This document shows positions 1 to 11,379 of a stretch of DNA of 64,000 nt, piece after piece. The DNA comes from PALSA-1004 sp963804885 (lineage in GTDB: Bacteria; Pseudomonadota; Gammaproteobacteria; Burkholderiales; SG8-41), in the NCBI GenBank assembly GCA_963804885.1, contig CAWDSF010000010.1:248001-312000 (forward strand), read 5' to 3'. How positions within the stretch are numbered: the stretch's first letter is position 1; each line of letters begins with the position of its first letter. Below the pieces are notes generated by a model. The model saw only the letters and a list, made by a program, of their open reading frames with translations. It made no database searches and was not told the origin of the DNA. The translations under genes and the position numbers were made by a program.

Positions 1-493
1 ACCACAGGAGCGCGCCCATCAGGCCGCACGCGAGCAGAAAAATGAACGCCTGCAAATCGGTGAAGCTCGCGCCGCCCACCGTGAACTGCGCAGGCCTCAA
101 AATTTCGGGCAGCGAGATGTACTGCTTGGACCAGACGAGCGCCGCCGAATACTGGAGCAGGATCGACACGCCGATTGCGGTGATCAGCGGCGCGAGCCGC
201 GGCGCGCGGCGCAGCGGCCGGTAGGCGACACGCTCGATCGTCACCCCCAGCGTCATGCAGACGAGCATCGCCGCGAGCGTCGCGCAGGTGATCGCCAGCG
301 ACACCGGCAGGGTCGAGCCGAACAGCGACTGCAAAACGGTCAATGCGACCAGCGCACCGACCATCACGAGATCGCCGTGCGCGAAATTGATGAGACCCAG
401 GATGCCGTAAACCATCGTGTAGCCCAGCGCGACGAGTGCATAGATGCTGCCCAGCACCAGGCCGTTGATGATTTGCTGCAGGAATATGTCCAT
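1..493 (-). CDS. livH: Branched-chain amino acid ABC transporter permease LivH, 3' part cut off by window edge
   Basis: Inner-membrane permease subunit that would import branched-chain amino acids or related amides. The N-terminus begins MDIFLQQIINGLVLGSIYAL and continues through GLINFAHGDLVM, the signature opening of LivH/BPD_transp_2 permeases, followed by several hydrophobic helices. Only about 164 residues lie inside the window; the C-terminus runs off the left edge. It follows the receptor gene livK on the same strand, separated by a strong hairpin that probably lowers permease expression relative to receptor. The substrate cannot be told from sequence. Start is ATG at 493; the ribosome binding site is weak. 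Confidence 0.9.
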   Translation of the reverse strand, partial: MDIFLQQIINGLVLGSIYALVALGYTMVYGILGLINFAHGDLVMVGALVALTVLQSLFGSTLPVSLAITCATLAAMLVCMTLGVTIERVAYRPLRRAPRLAPLITAIGVSILLQYSAALVWSKQYISLPEILRPAQFTVGGASFTDLQAFIFLLACGLMGALLW

Positions 494-516
494 GCGGCTA
501 CCGCGCGTCCATAGCA

Positions 517-540
517 AAACGGCACCCGCAGGTGCCGTTT
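517..540 (-). terminator. Hairpin between livK and livH
   Basis: Perfect 10-bp stem (AAACGGCACC, 517-526, with GGTGCCGTTT, 531-540) and a four-base loop. On the minus strand it ends in a short T run. It lies between the end of the receptor gene and the permease start, where a partial terminator would give more receptor than permease mRNA. Confidence 0.75.
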
Positions 541-570
541 GCATACGATGAAGTTAAGTTCAACCTGCCA

Positions 571-1839
571 TCATTTCTTGGCGGGTTCGGCCGCTTTGGC
601 CGGTTCTGCCGCCGCGGGCGCCGGCGCATCCGCCGGTTTCGCCTCGGGCGCGCCGCCCGGCGTCACGACTTCCATGGTTTCCCATTTGCCGCCTTTCACC
701 ACGTAAACGGTGATCGGGCCATTCTTGAGGTCGCCCTTGTCGTCGAATGCTATCGGCCCGATCACGCCCTTGTAATCGGTCTTGGCCACTTCGGGCAGGA
801 ATTTCGCGGGGTCGGTCGATTTCGCGCGCTTCATCGCTTCGATGAACACGAATACCGCGTCGTAGCCCATCGGCGCGAACAGCTCCACTTCGGTATTGAA
901 TTTGCCTTTGAATTTCTCGAGGAACTTGGCGCCACCCGGCATCTGATCCTTCGGCAGGCCGGGCATCGACGCCATCGTGCCTTCGGCCGATGCATCGCCC
1001 GCGAGCTTGATGAAATTGGGTGTCTGCATGCCGTCGCCGCCCATGAATTTGGCCTTGATGCCGAGCTCGCTCATCTGCTTGACCATGGGGCCGGCTTGCG
1101 GATCGATGCCGCCGAAAAATATCAGGTCCGGCTTCTTGCCCTTGATCTTGGTCAGGATCGCCTTGAAATCGGTGTCCTTGTCCGTCGTGTGCTCGCGCGC
1201 GGCGACTTTCGCGCCGCCGGCCTTGACCGTTGCTTCGAAAGTGTCGGCCAACCCCTGGCCATAGGCGGTCGCGTCGTCGATCACGGCGATGTTTTTCGCT
1301 TTCAGTTTTTCAAGCGCGAATTTGCCGCCGACCGGCCCCTGCTGGTCATCGTTGGCGACGACGCGGAACGTCGTCTTGAAGCCCTGCTGCGTGTACTTCG
1401 GATTGGTCGACGACGGTGAGATTTGCGGAATGCCCGCGTCCGAATAAACTTTCGAGGCCGGAATCGATGCGCCCGAGTTGAAGTGGCCGACGACCGCGAC
1501 TACTTTGGCGTCGACCAGCTTTTGCGCGACAGTCGCGGCCTTGGTCGGATTCGCCTCGTCGTCTTCCGCGACGAGTTGCAGCTTTATTTTCTTGCCATCG
1601 ATGGTGAGACCGGCGGCATTGGCGTCGTCGACCGCGAGTTGCACGCCGTTCTTGATGTCGGTGCCGATATGCGCCTGCGGTCCGGTCAGCGGTGCCGCGA
1701 CGCCGATCTTGACGATGGTTTCGGCCGGCGGCGCTTCAGCTTTCGGCGCCGGCTTCGGCGGCTCTTCCTTGCTGCAACCCTGCATCAGCAACGCACTGGC
1801 GAACAACATTCCGGTGGCAAAGGACTGAAGGCGATTCAT
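571..1839 (-). CDS. livK: Branched-chain amino acid ABC transporter substrate-binding lipoprotein
   Basis: Periplasmic receptor of a Liv-type ABC importer (Peripla_BP_6 family). A lipoprotein signal with lipobox LMQGC puts the lipidated Cys at residue 22. A Pro/Lys/Glu/Ala linker follows, then the binding fold starting VKIGVAAPLTGPQAHIGTDI. The C-terminus carries an unusual Ala/Pro/Lys-rich tail of about 25 residues. An upstream in-frame ATG exists at 1857, but the ATG at 1839 is preceded by GGGAGA at good spacing, so I chose it. It lies directly upstream of livH. The ligand is unknown, since this family binds leucine, other amino acids, urea, amides and aromatics. Confidence 0.9.
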   Translation of the reverse strand: MNRLQSFATGMLFASALLMQGCSKEEPPKPAPKAEAPPAETIVKIGVAAPLTGPQAHIGTDIKNGVQLAVDDANAAGLTIDGKKIKLQLVAEDDEANPTKAATVAQKLVDAKVVAVVGHFNSGASIPASKVYSDAGIPQISPSSTNPKYTQQGFKTTFRVVANDDQQGPVGGKFALEKLKAKNIAVIDDATAYGQGLADTFEATVKAGGAKVAAREHTTDKDTDFKAILTKIKGKKPDLIFFGGIDPQAGPMVKQMSELGIKAKFMGGDGMQTPNFIKLAGDASAEGTMASMPGLPKDQMPGGAKFLEKFKGKFNTEVELFAPMGYDAVFVFIEAMKRAKSTDPAKFLPEVAKTDYKGVIGPIAFDDKGDLKNGPITVYVVKGGKWETMEVVTPGGAPEAKPADAPAPAAAEPAKAAEPAKK

Positions 1840-1936
1840 GAGGTCTCCCGTAAGCATAAATAGTTGTTGTAACGCGACAATTGATTATCCGTAGGCGCTT
1901 AAGCCTTGTCAATTTGCGCGCTGCACCCGGTAACCG

Positions 1937-1968
1937 AAAAAAAGGGCGCCGCCGCGAGGCGCGCCCTT
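1937..1968 (-). terminator. Intrinsic terminator after the cytochrome c gene
   Basis: On the minus strand the stem AAGGGCGC (1961-1968) pairs perfectly with GCGCCCTT (1942-1949) and runs into a run of T residues (plus-strand A run 1937-1943). It lies 20 bp past the cytochrome c stop. Confidence 0.85.
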
Positions 1969-1987
1969 GTTCCGGCAGCCAGAGTCG

Positions 1988-2299
1988 TTACTTGGCTTTG
2001 GCCATCATGAGGTCAACGACCGCTTTCACGTCGGCGTCCGCCAGATTGGCGAACCCGCCTTTGGCGATCATCGCCGTGCCGGGCTTGCCCTCCAAGGAGA
2101 CTTTGTACAGCGCTTCCTTGCCTTGTTTTACGCGCGGCGCCCACGCGGCTTTGTCGCCGAGCTTAGGGGCGTTCGCGACGCCGGCGTCGTGGCAGGCGGC
2201 GCAGGCGTTCTTGTAGGTTTCTTCAGCGGTGGCGGCGAAAATGCTGCCGGCCGCGACCAGGCTGATAACGCCCAGGGTGCCAAGCACAAACGATTTCAT
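1988..2299 (-). CDS. Cytochrome c5-type periplasmic c-type cytochrome
   Basis: Small secreted electron carrier of 103 residues. It has an N-terminal signal peptide cleaved after about residue 23, then a single haem site CAACH (Cys33, Cys36, His37). GTAMIAKGG holds a likely axial Met, as in cytochrome c5/CytC_5 proteins. The start at 2299 is supported by AAAGGAG five bases upstream; ATGs further upstream lack a site. It lies 59 bp downstream of the YyaL-like gene on the same strand and has its own terminator. The redox partner is not identifiable from sequence. Confidence 0.88.
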   Translation of the reverse strand: MKSFVLGTLGVISLVAAGSIFAATAEETYKNACAACHDAGVANAPKLGDKAAWAPRVKQGKEALYKVSLEGKPGTAMIAKGGFANLADADVKAVVDLMMAKAK

Positions 2300-2358
2300 C
2301 ATGTCTCCTTTGAGGTGCATACAAAAAACCGCCGGCATCATAGCAAATCCGGCCCGCT

Positions 2359-4418
<2,060 letters not shown>

Positions 4419-4470
4419 CGGCGTTCCGGGATGATGGGTGGCGGCGCGGACTGGCCGCGACGGCTTCTGT

Positions 4471-5451
4471 TCAGCTTTGCAGCGATGGCCGCAGATATTC
4501 CATGCGGTCGATCGACTGCACGGTCAGTTCGCGCACGACTTTCGCGCGCCAGATTTGCAGCGTGATCTTGCTGCCGGCGGCGCCGCTCGCCCACACCGCC
4601 TGATAAAACTCGGCCTGGCTGGCGATCGCCTGGCCGCCGACTGCAAGAACCACGTCACCGCGCGCCAGGCCGCCGCGTTCAGCCGGCGCATCGCGCAATA
4701 CCTGGGTCACGACGACGTGTTGACGCACTTCTTCGGTATACACCCCCAACCACGGCCGCGCCGCGCCGCGCCGCCGGCCAAACTGTTTCAGGTCGCTTAG
4801 CACCGGCAGCAGAAGATCAACGGGCACGAACATGTTGCCCGGAAATGCGGCGCCCGTATTGCTCGCGTCACCGACCCACAGCGAGCCGATGCCGATCAGC
4901 TCGCCCGCGTCGTCGAGCAGCGCGGCGCCGCTGTGCTGGTCGCGCGCGGGCGCGGTGAAGATCGCATGGTCGAGCGCGTACTCCCACCAGCCGGTGAACG
5001 CGCGCCGGCTGATCACGCACGCATTCGACCAGCCGCCCGCGCCGGCATGCGCGGCGATGGTGACCGTGTTCATTTCGCGCACCTGGCTGCCGGCGCCCAG
5101 CGTAACCGCCGGGTGATCGAGTGATTGCGTCGCGCGCACGAGTCCAAATCCCGTCGCGTGGTCGAACCCGGCGACCGTTGCAGGCAGCACACGGCCATCG
5201 GCGGTGACGACCAGAATGGATTCCGCCTCGAGCAAAAGATAGCCGATGGTCAGGATATGTCCGGCGTCGTCAATCAGCACGCCGGTGCCTTCGCGTTCAG
5301 TGCCCAGCGTTTCCGCGGTGCGCGCGGTCGCGGGGACGCGGATGCCGAGCTTGACGATGGCGCCGGCGAGATCGTCCGCCGCAAACTTGCCGGAAGCGGG
5401 CAGATTGGCGGCACCCCAGGCGGCCCAGGCTGCGGTGATCAGTGAAGGCAT
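4471..5451 (-). CDS. HtrA/DegP-like trypsin-fold protein with PDZ domain, probably inactive
   Basis: 326 residues with the layout of an S1C protease: a trypsin-like domain (about 30-205) and one C-terminal PDZ domain (about 225-320, with RGDVVLAVGGQAI). The catalytic residues look degenerate. The His region reads GHILTIGYLLL (Tyr71 where HtrA has His). The Asp region reads FDHATGFGLV (Gly101 for Asp). The Ser region reads QHSGAALL (Ser174 kept, but GNSGG lost). No clear signal peptide or lipobox is seen, so location is uncertain. It may be a binding or chaperone-like pseudoprotease. There is no strong ribosome site at the chosen ATG. Confidence 0.75.
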   Translation of the reverse strand: MPSLITAAWAAWGAANLPASGKFAADDLAGAIVKLGIRVPATARTAETLGTEREGTGVLIDDAGHILTIGYLLLEAESILVVTADGRVLPATVAGFDHATGFGLVRATQSLDHPAVTLGAGSQVREMNTVTIAAHAGAGGWSNACVISRRAFTGWWEYALDHAIFTAPARDQHSGAALLDDAGELIGIGSLWVGDASNTGAAFPGNMFVPVDLLLPVLSDLKQFGRRRGAARPWLGVYTEEVRQHVVVTQVLRDAPAERGGLARGDVVLAVGGQAIASQAEFYQAVWASGAAGSKITLQIWRAKVVRELTVQSIDRMEYLRPSLQS

Positions 5452-5570
5452 GACGAAAAGTTAATGTGGTGCGAGTAACGACTTTACCAACGCGACGTAC
5501 CGTTCGCGAGCATTATCGCGTGCCGGGCGCATAAGTTTCATCCACGGGCCGAACTCTGCAAAAACGGGCG

Positions 5571-6587
5571 TTACGAATATAGGGCCAATGCAAACGAAAG
5601 CGAGATACCGACCGCGTAGGTGATGGCCACGCCGATAAAGGCCAGGCGATTGAAACGGGTCGCACGCGCGACCTGGCCGGCTTCCAGCAGGCGCTCGCAA
5701 ATGACCGAGGTGACCAGCAGCGCGCCGATCATCAGAAATGCCGCGAGCGCCACGCGGTCGGCGAGCGCCGAGCGCACCGCCGCGTCGATCTGCGAATTGA
5801 TCAGATATTTGTTGCTGATGGCAGCGAAGGTCGCGCTCGCGATCAGGGTCGAGCGCACCCCGAACATCGACGGATTGACGAAGTACGATCCCAGGCACAA
5901 AAGGCTGCTCACAAAAAATCCGATGAACGCGTCGAACACGAGACCGGTGCTGTTGCGGTGGGCGCTGACCGCAATTTGCACGCGCGAATATGTCTGGTCG
6001 CCCGCCGCGACGGAGCCGAATTTAGTCGGGTAAGTGTAATCGCCGACAGTCACGGCGAGATCGGAAATGCGCCAACCGGGTGAGAATAACTCGTTGCTGA
6101 GCGTGCTCTCGCCCGGATCGGCGACGAGCTGCAATTCTTTGGCCGCGAACCAGTGCTCGAGCGTGAATATCAGCCGATGCGAATCGAACGGATAGGCGGC
6201 GGCATCGAGGCGCTGGTTGATGGTCGCAAAAAACGAGGCGCCGACATAATGCCGGCCGTCGGGCATGGTCCGGCGCACGGGCTGAATGAGGCGCACGTCG
6301 CGCGCATTGATGATGCCGGCGCTTTCCAGCGGGTTGAGTTCGATGCTGCGAAACTTCCACCACATGTAGCCCGCAATGCGGAAGCTGCCGTCGGCGAAGT
6401 TGAAACCGTAAATATCCTGAATGTAGACGCCGAACGCCACCTTCTCGGGATCATTGCCCGGCAATTCCGCGCCGGTCGGCGTCGCGGATTGCGCGGACCG
6501 GCATACCAACAGCAGGACGAGAATGGCGATGAAATGCAGCAGGGCGGGCATCCGCCCGCGCGAACTCAGACGCAGTATCGATTCCAT
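5571..6587 (-). CDS. Pentameric ligand-gated ion channel-like membrane protein
   Basis: 338 residues: signal peptide, a beta-rich extracytoplasmic domain, then four hydrophobic helices (about 215-238, 246-268, 280-302, 312-336). The outer domain matches Cys-loop/GLIC landmarks in order: FGVYIQDIYGFNF, TMPDG, LDAAAYPFDSHRL (the YPFD turn) and SPGWRISDL. This supports a divergent prokaryotic pentameric channel. The proline normally found in M1 and the usual M2 pore pattern are not evident, so gating or conduction is unproven. Start is ATG at 6587; an internal ATG at 6551 is an alternative and would leave a cleaner signal peptide. Neighbours give no ligand clue. Confidence 0.6.
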   Translation of the reverse strand: MESILRLSSRGRMPALLHFIAILVLLLVCRSAQSATPTGAELPGNDPEKVAFGVYIQDIYGFNFADGSFRIAGYMWWKFRSIELNPLESAGIINARDVRLIQPVRRTMPDGRHYVGASFFATINQRLDAAAYPFDSHRLIFTLEHWFAAKELQLVADPGESTLSNELFSPGWRISDLAVTVGDYTYPTKFGSVAAGDQTYSRVQIAVSAHRNSTGLVFDAFIGFFVSSLLCLGSYFVNPSMFGVRSTLIASATFAAISNKYLINSQIDAAVRSALADRVALAAFLMIGALLVTSVICERLLEAGQVARATRFNRLAFIGVAITYAVGISLSFALALYS

Positions 6588-6621
6588 CCTTATGCGCCCC
6601 TTAGGTTCGCCGCGTCTGCCG

Positions 6622-8295
6622 TCAGTCGGTTACCGCGCCTTTGCTGGCCGTTGAAACGAGCTTTACGTACTTGGCGAGCAGTCCGCGCGTGTAGCGCGGC
6701 TTGGGCTGGCGCCATTTTTTACGGCGCTGCGCAAGTTCTTTGGCGGCCACGTTAAGCTGGATCAATCGCTTGTGCGCGTCGATCGTGATCGAGTCGCCTT
6801 CCTTGACGAGCGCGATCGGGCCGCCTTCAAACGCCTCGGGCGCGACGTGGCCGACCACCATGCCCCACGTGCCGCCGGAGAAGCGTCCATCGGTGATCAG
6901 GCCAACTGATTCGCCAAGCCCCTGGCCGATAAGAGCTGAAGTGGGCGCTAACATTTCTTGCATGCCGGGGCCGCCTTTGGGCCCTTCGTAGCGGATCACA
7001 ATGACGTCGCCCGCCTTGATTTTCTTGGCAAGTATCGCGTCCATCGCCTTCGGTTCCGAATCGAACACGCGCGCCGGGCCGGTAATTTTCGGCGACTTCA
7101 AACCGGTGATTTTGGCCACGCAACCTTCAGGCGCAAGGTTGCCTTTCAATATTGCGAGGTGCCCGTGCGGGTAAAGCGGTTTGCTCCACGGCCGGATGAC
7201 CTCTTGATCGGTGCGCGGTTCCGCTGGGATGGCGGCCAATTCCGCGGCCATCGTTTTGCCGGTGATCGTCAGGCACTCGCCGTGCAGAAGCCCGTGCGCG
7301 AGCAGCATCTTTAAAACCTGCGGCACGCCGCCGGCACGATGAAAATCGGTGGCGACAAAGCGGCCCGACGGCTTCAAATCGCAGATCACCGGCACGCGCC
7401 GCCTTACGCGCTCGAAATCGTCGATCGTCCACTTGACCTGAGCCGCATGCGCGATCGCCAGGTAATGCAGCACCGCGTTGGTCGAGCCGCCGGTAGCCAT
7501 GATCAGGCACGCGGCGTTTTCGATCGATTTGCGCGTGATGATGTCGCGCGGCCGCAAATTGAGCTTGATGGCATTGACGAGCACGGCTGCGGAAGCTGCG
7601 GCAGAGTCGGCTTTCTCGGCGTCCGGCGAAGCCATCTGCGACGAACCGAGCAGGCTCATGCCGAGCGCCTCGAACGACGACGACATCGTGTTGGCGGTAA
7701 ACATGCCGCCGCACGCGCCGACCGACGGGCAGGCATTCTTCTCGATGCCGATGAAATCTTCGCGCGCCATCTTGCCGGCGCTGAACGCGCCGACCGCTTC
7801 GAACGCGCTGACCACGGTCAGGTCTTGGCCTTTCCACTTGCCGGGCTTGATGGTGCCCGCATAGACGTAAATTCCCGGCACATTCATGCGCGCCATCGCC
7901 ATCATGCCGCCCGGCATGTTCTTGTCGCAACCGCCGCAGACCAGCACGCCGTCCATCGCCTGGCCGTTGACTGACGTTTCGATCGCGTCCGCGATCACTT
8001 CGCGCGACACCAGGGAGTACTTCATCGCTTCGGTGCCCATGCCGATGCCATCGGTAATGGTCGGCACGCCGAATACCTGCGGCATCGCGCCGACTTCGCG
8101 CAACGCGCTCATCGCGCGATCGACCAGCGGCTGGATGCCGGCATTGCACGGATTCATGTTGGAGTGGCCATTGGCGACGCCCACGATAGGCTTCTCGAAA
8201 TCGGTATCGCCAAAGCCGACCGCGCGCAGCATCGCGCGATTGGGCGAACGCGCATCGCCGTGCGTGATCAAGCGGCTGCGTTTATTCAGTGCCAT
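6622..8295 (-). CDS. ilvD: Dihydroxy-acid dehydratase
   Basis: Converts 2,3-dihydroxy-3-methylbutanoate and its ethyl homologue to the 2-oxo acids in valine, isoleucine and pantothenate biosynthesis; cytoplasmic Fe-S enzyme. 557 residues, full length for the family. All three cluster-type cysteines are present: Cys50 (NMNPCNAG), Cys123 (CGGCDKNMPGG) and Cys195 (GACGGMFTAN). AGGGG precedes the ATG at 8295. It is divergent from lgt, with 67 bp between them. Confidence 0.96.
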   Translation of the reverse strand: MALNKRSRLITHGDARSPNRAMLRAVGFGDTDFEKPIVGVANGHSNMNPCNAGIQPLVDRAMSALREVGAMPQVFGVPTITDGIGMGTEAMKYSLVSREVIADAIETSVNGQAMDGVLVCGGCDKNMPGGMMAMARMNVPGIYVYAGTIKPGKWKGQDLTVVSAFEAVGAFSAGKMAREDFIGIEKNACPSVGACGGMFTANTMSSSFEALGMSLLGSSQMASPDAEKADSAAASAAVLVNAIKLNLRPRDIITRKSIENAACLIMATGGSTNAVLHYLAIAHAAQVKWTIDDFERVRRRVPVICDLKPSGRFVATDFHRAGGVPQVLKMLLAHGLLHGECLTITGKTMAAELAAIPAEPRTDQEVIRPWSKPLYPHGHLAILKGNLAPEGCVAKITGLKSPKITGPARVFDSEPKAMDAILAKKIKAGDVIVIRYEGPKGGPGMQEMLAPTSALIGQGLGESVGLITDGRFSGGTWGMVVGHVAPEAFEGGPIALVKEGDSITIDAHKRLIQLNVAAKELAQRRKKWRQPKPRYTRGLLAKYVKLVSTASKGAVTD

Positions 8296-8362
8296 GCGTT
8301 GCCCCTGAAGTGTGTTACGTTTAATGGGACGATTTTAACCCAAACCCCCGCGCCCTCTCTCA

Positions 8363-9146
8363 ATGCTCGTCCATCCGCAGTTCGATCCGGTCGCGATCCA
8401 TCTCTTCGGACCCCTCGCGATACGCTGGTACGGTCTCATGTATCTGGTTGGTTTCGCGCTGCTCTGGCTCGGCGGACGCTATGCGCTCAAGACGCGCCCC
8501 CATACCGGCATGACGCGGCAGCATTTCGACGACCTGCTGTTTTACGGAATACTCGGCGTGATACTCGGCGGCCGGCTCGGCTACGTGCTTTTCTACAAAC
8601 TTGGCGATTACTCTCGCCGAACCGTGGAAAATCTTTTACGTGTGGGAAGGCGGCATGTCGTTTCACGGCGGCTTTCTGGGCGTGATCATCGCGATGTGGT
8701 GGTTCGCGAAATCGCGCGGGCTGCGCTGGCTCGCGATCACCGACTTTATCGCGCCGCTGGTGCCGCTGGGGCTGGGCGCCGGCCGGCTCGGCAATTTCAT
8801 CAATGCCGAGTTATGGGGCCGCGCAACCACCGGCCCGTGGGCGATGGTGTTTCCGAATGTCGACCGGGTGCCGCGCCACCCGTCGCAACTGTACGAGTTC
8901 GCGCTCGAAGGCATCGTCTTGTTCTGCGTGTTGTGGTGGTTCGCGGCGAAGCCGCGGCCGCGCGGCGCCGTGTCAGCGTGCTTTTTGATCGGCTATGGAT
9001 TGTTTCGATTTGCCGTCGAGTTCACGCGCGAGCCCGACAGCTTTCTGGGCCTGCTCGCATTCGGGCTGACGATGGGCCAGTGGCTGTCGCTGCCGATGGT
9101 GGTGGCCGGCCTGCTGCTGCTGGCGTGGTCGTACCGTCGCGCCTAG
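8363..9146 (+). CDS. lgt: Prolipoprotein diacylglyceryl transferase, one frameshift
   Basis: Transfers diacylglycerol from phosphatidylglycerol to the lipobox cysteine of prolipoproteins; inner-membrane and normally essential. The N-terminal part reads to KLGDY and the rest (LAEPWKIFYVWEGGMSFHGG, then GRLGNFINAELWGR, the Lgt signature) continues in the next frame. Removing one base near 8612 (TACTCTCGCC to TACCTCGCC) gives 260 residues. Because lgt is essential in most Gram-negatives, the break is most likely a sequence error. The start ATG has no clear ribosome site. The gene is convergent with sapC, overlapping by 4 bp. Confidence 0.92.
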
Positions 9147-9943
9147 GTCAATTTCTTTGCGCCCGACTTGGCTTGCTGCGCGCGGTTTGCCAGTGCCGCG
9201 CGGCGGTCGAGCAGCCGCCGAAAATTGTCGAGCGAGATCAGGTGCGCGTAAATACGCCCGAGCACGCCCTTGGCGGCGAGGTCCTTCATCACCGCGCCAT
9301 CGAGCTGCGCGAGCTTTTCTTCCGACACGCGGTACATGCCCGTCAACTGCAACGGCTCGCCGTTGTTGGGCGTCGCCTGCATCGTAAAAGGCTCGAGCAG
9401 CTGATGCTGCGCGAGCAACTTGCACATCTCGTCGGTGCGCCCGAGGTCGGCTTCGAATTCGAACAGCAGCTTCTCGCGCTGCTGCCATTCCGGCAGCGCC
9501 TCGCCCTTGTCGTCAAATAGCTTTTCGCCTTTGTCGTTGATCGCGATTTTTTCGACGCACGCGACGCGCTCCGGCGCCTCCTTGCCGTCGACCATCACGC
9601 GCGTCATGCAGAACGGAAAGCGCCTCACGTACGCCGGCAAATACACGCGGCGGTCCCAGGTGTCGTCCCACAGCACGAAGAGATTCTGCTGGGCCGCGAG
9701 TCCCAATACCAGCATGGGCGCATAGGATTTGCCTTCATCGCCGCTGATGAAAATCACCGGGTAGTCGCGGCTCGCGATCGGGAACTCGGTATAGCTGACC
9801 GGAATCGGGTTCATGCTGCGGAACACGACCGGCACCGTCGGGCCTTTGGGCAGCAGCACGCGATGGGTCTTGGTCAACGCAATGACTTCCTGAAAACCGT
9901 ACGGCGGCGTGATCCGGGGCGGCGCGGTGTTCTGAGTGGCCAT
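9143..9943 (-). CDS. SapC family protein
   Basis: 266 residues matching the SapC family: VALTKTHRVLLPKGPTVP-like opening, then FPIASRDYPVIFI and LGLAAQQNLFV. The family is named for a Campylobacter S-layer secretion protein but is widespread in proteobacteria without S-layers, and its general role is unknown. No signal peptide or transmembrane segment is visible, so it is probably cytoplasmic. GGGAGA upstream supports the ATG at 9943 over one at 9970. Its 3' end overlaps the lgt stop on the opposite strand. Confidence 0.8.
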   Translation of the reverse strand: MATQNTAPPRITPPYGFQEVIALTKTHRVLLPKGPTVPVVFRSMNPIPVSYTEFPIASRDYPVIFISGDEGKSYAPMLVLGLAAQQNLFVLWDDTWDRRVYLPAYVRRFPFCMTRVMVDGKEAPERVACVEKIAINDKGEKLFDDKGEALPEWQQREKLLFEFEADLGRTDEMCKLLAQHQLLEPFTMQATPNNGEPLQLTGMYRVSEEKLAQLDGAVMKDLAAKGVLGRIYAHLISLDNFRRLLDRRAALANRAQQAKSGAKKLT

Positions 9944-10055
9944 GAGTGCGTTCTCCCTGCGGCAAAGCACGAAGTATAACGTGCACGTCGGTGCAACTGC
10001 CCCCGGGCGGCCTTTCCCGCCGCCATCAATTGCTGCTAAAATAACGGCTTATCTT

Positions 10056-10131
<76 letters not shown>

Positions 10132-10219
10132 TCCCGTTTAAAATCCGTATTCAAAAACGCCTCCCGTTGGCGGTGGGAAGCGCCGATTAACGAGCTTCAT
10201 CCATCCGCGGAGTAACGAC

Positions 10220-11371
10220 TTGGCCGCCGATTCGCAAACGTCAGCTTCGGGCAACGACCACGCGCGCATGCTGCGCGACAGCGTCGCGGATTTCGTCAAG
10301 CGCGGCACCGACATCAAGCGCGTGCGCCGCTTGCGCGACACTCAGCCGGGCTTCGAGCGCCCGGTCTGGCAGCAGATGGCCGAGTTCGGCTGGCTGGGCA
10401 TCCTGGTGCCCGAAGAATATGGCGGGCTCGGCCTGGGCTGCACGGAAATGGCGATCGTCGCCGCCGGCACCGCCGGCGCGTTGACGCCCGAACCGTTGAC
10501 GGCCGCTGCGGTGCTGGCCGCCGGCGCGATCGCGCGCGGCGACAATGAAACCCTCAAGCGCGAACTCCTCGAATCGCTGGTGGCGGGCGCTTTGATTCCG
10601 GCGCTTGCCTGGCAGGAGCGTCCCGGCGTGCTCGATGCGACGGCGGTTGCGCTGCGCGCTGAACCCTTCGAAGCGGCGATCAAGTTAAATGGCCAGAAGA
10701 ACTTCGTCGCCGGCGGCGCCGGCGCGGATGGTTTTGTCGTTTCGGCGCAATCGCCCGAGGGACTCGCGTTGTATTGGGTGCCGGCACAAGCGAGCGGTCT
10801 GGCACTCGATTTGCAGCCGCTCGCCGACGGCCGCATGACGGGCACGTTGCGCCTGAACGATGTCGTCGTGCCGAAAAATCACCTGCTCGCGTCGGCCGCC
10901 TGTGCGCCGGAAGCACTGCGGGCGGCTCTCGACACAACGCTCGTGATGGCCGGCGCCGAGATGTCGGGCGTCATGGGCCGCGCACTCGACATGAGCGTCG
11001 ACTACATGAAAACGCGCGTGCAGTTCGGCAAGCCCATCGGCAGTTTCCAGGCGCTCGCGCACCGCGCGGTCGATTTGCACATTCAGCGCGAGTTGTCGTC
11101 GGCGGTGCTCGACGATGCCGTCGCATTGTTCGACGCCGGCGCATCCGGCACGCGGCGCAGCGCGATGGCCAGCCGCGTCAAGGCGCGCTGCTCGGAGGCA
11201 GGCCTGCGCATAACGCGCGAAGCGATCCAGATCCATGGCGCGATCGGCTTCACCGACGAATACGACGCCGGGCTCTATCTGAAACGCGCGCTGACGTTGT
11301 CGGCCTGGCTCGGCAACGCCGCGCAGCATCGCAGGCGTTACGCTGAACTCGCCGCCGCGGACCACGAGTAA
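10220..11371 (+). CDS. Acyl-CoA dehydrogenase family protein (first of a pair)
   Basis: 383-residue FAD-dependent acyl-CoA dehydrogenase-like protein. It shows the family blocks FGWLGILVPEEYGGLGLG near residue 60, TRVQFGKPIGSFQALAHRAVD near 260 and IQIHGAIGFTDEYDAGLYLK near 340. It begins at TTG with GGAG seven bases upstream. A second family member follows 8 bp later, so the two are probably co-transcribed and may form a heteromeric enzyme, as with paired steroid or aromatic acyl-CoA dehydrogenases. The substrate is unknown. Confidence 0.88.
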   Translation: MAADSQTSASGNDHARMLRDSVADFVKRGTDIKRVRRLRDTQPGFERPVWQQMAEFGWLGILVPEEYGGLGLGCTEMAIVAAGTAGALTPEPLTAAAVLAAGAIARGDNETLKRELLESLVAGALIPALAWQERPGVLDATAVALRAEPFEAAIKLNGQKNFVAGGAGADGFVVSAQSPEGLALYWVPAQASGLALDLQPLADGRMTGTLRLNDVVVPKNHLLASAACAPEALRAALDTTLVMAGAEMSGVMGRALDMSVDYMKTRVQFGKPIGSFQALAHRAVDLHIQRELSSAVLDDAVALFDAGASGTRRSAMASRVKARCSEAGLRITREAIQIHGAIGFTDEYDAGLYLKRALTLSAWLGNAAQHRRRYAELAAADHE

Positions 11372-11379
11372 TACGACTG

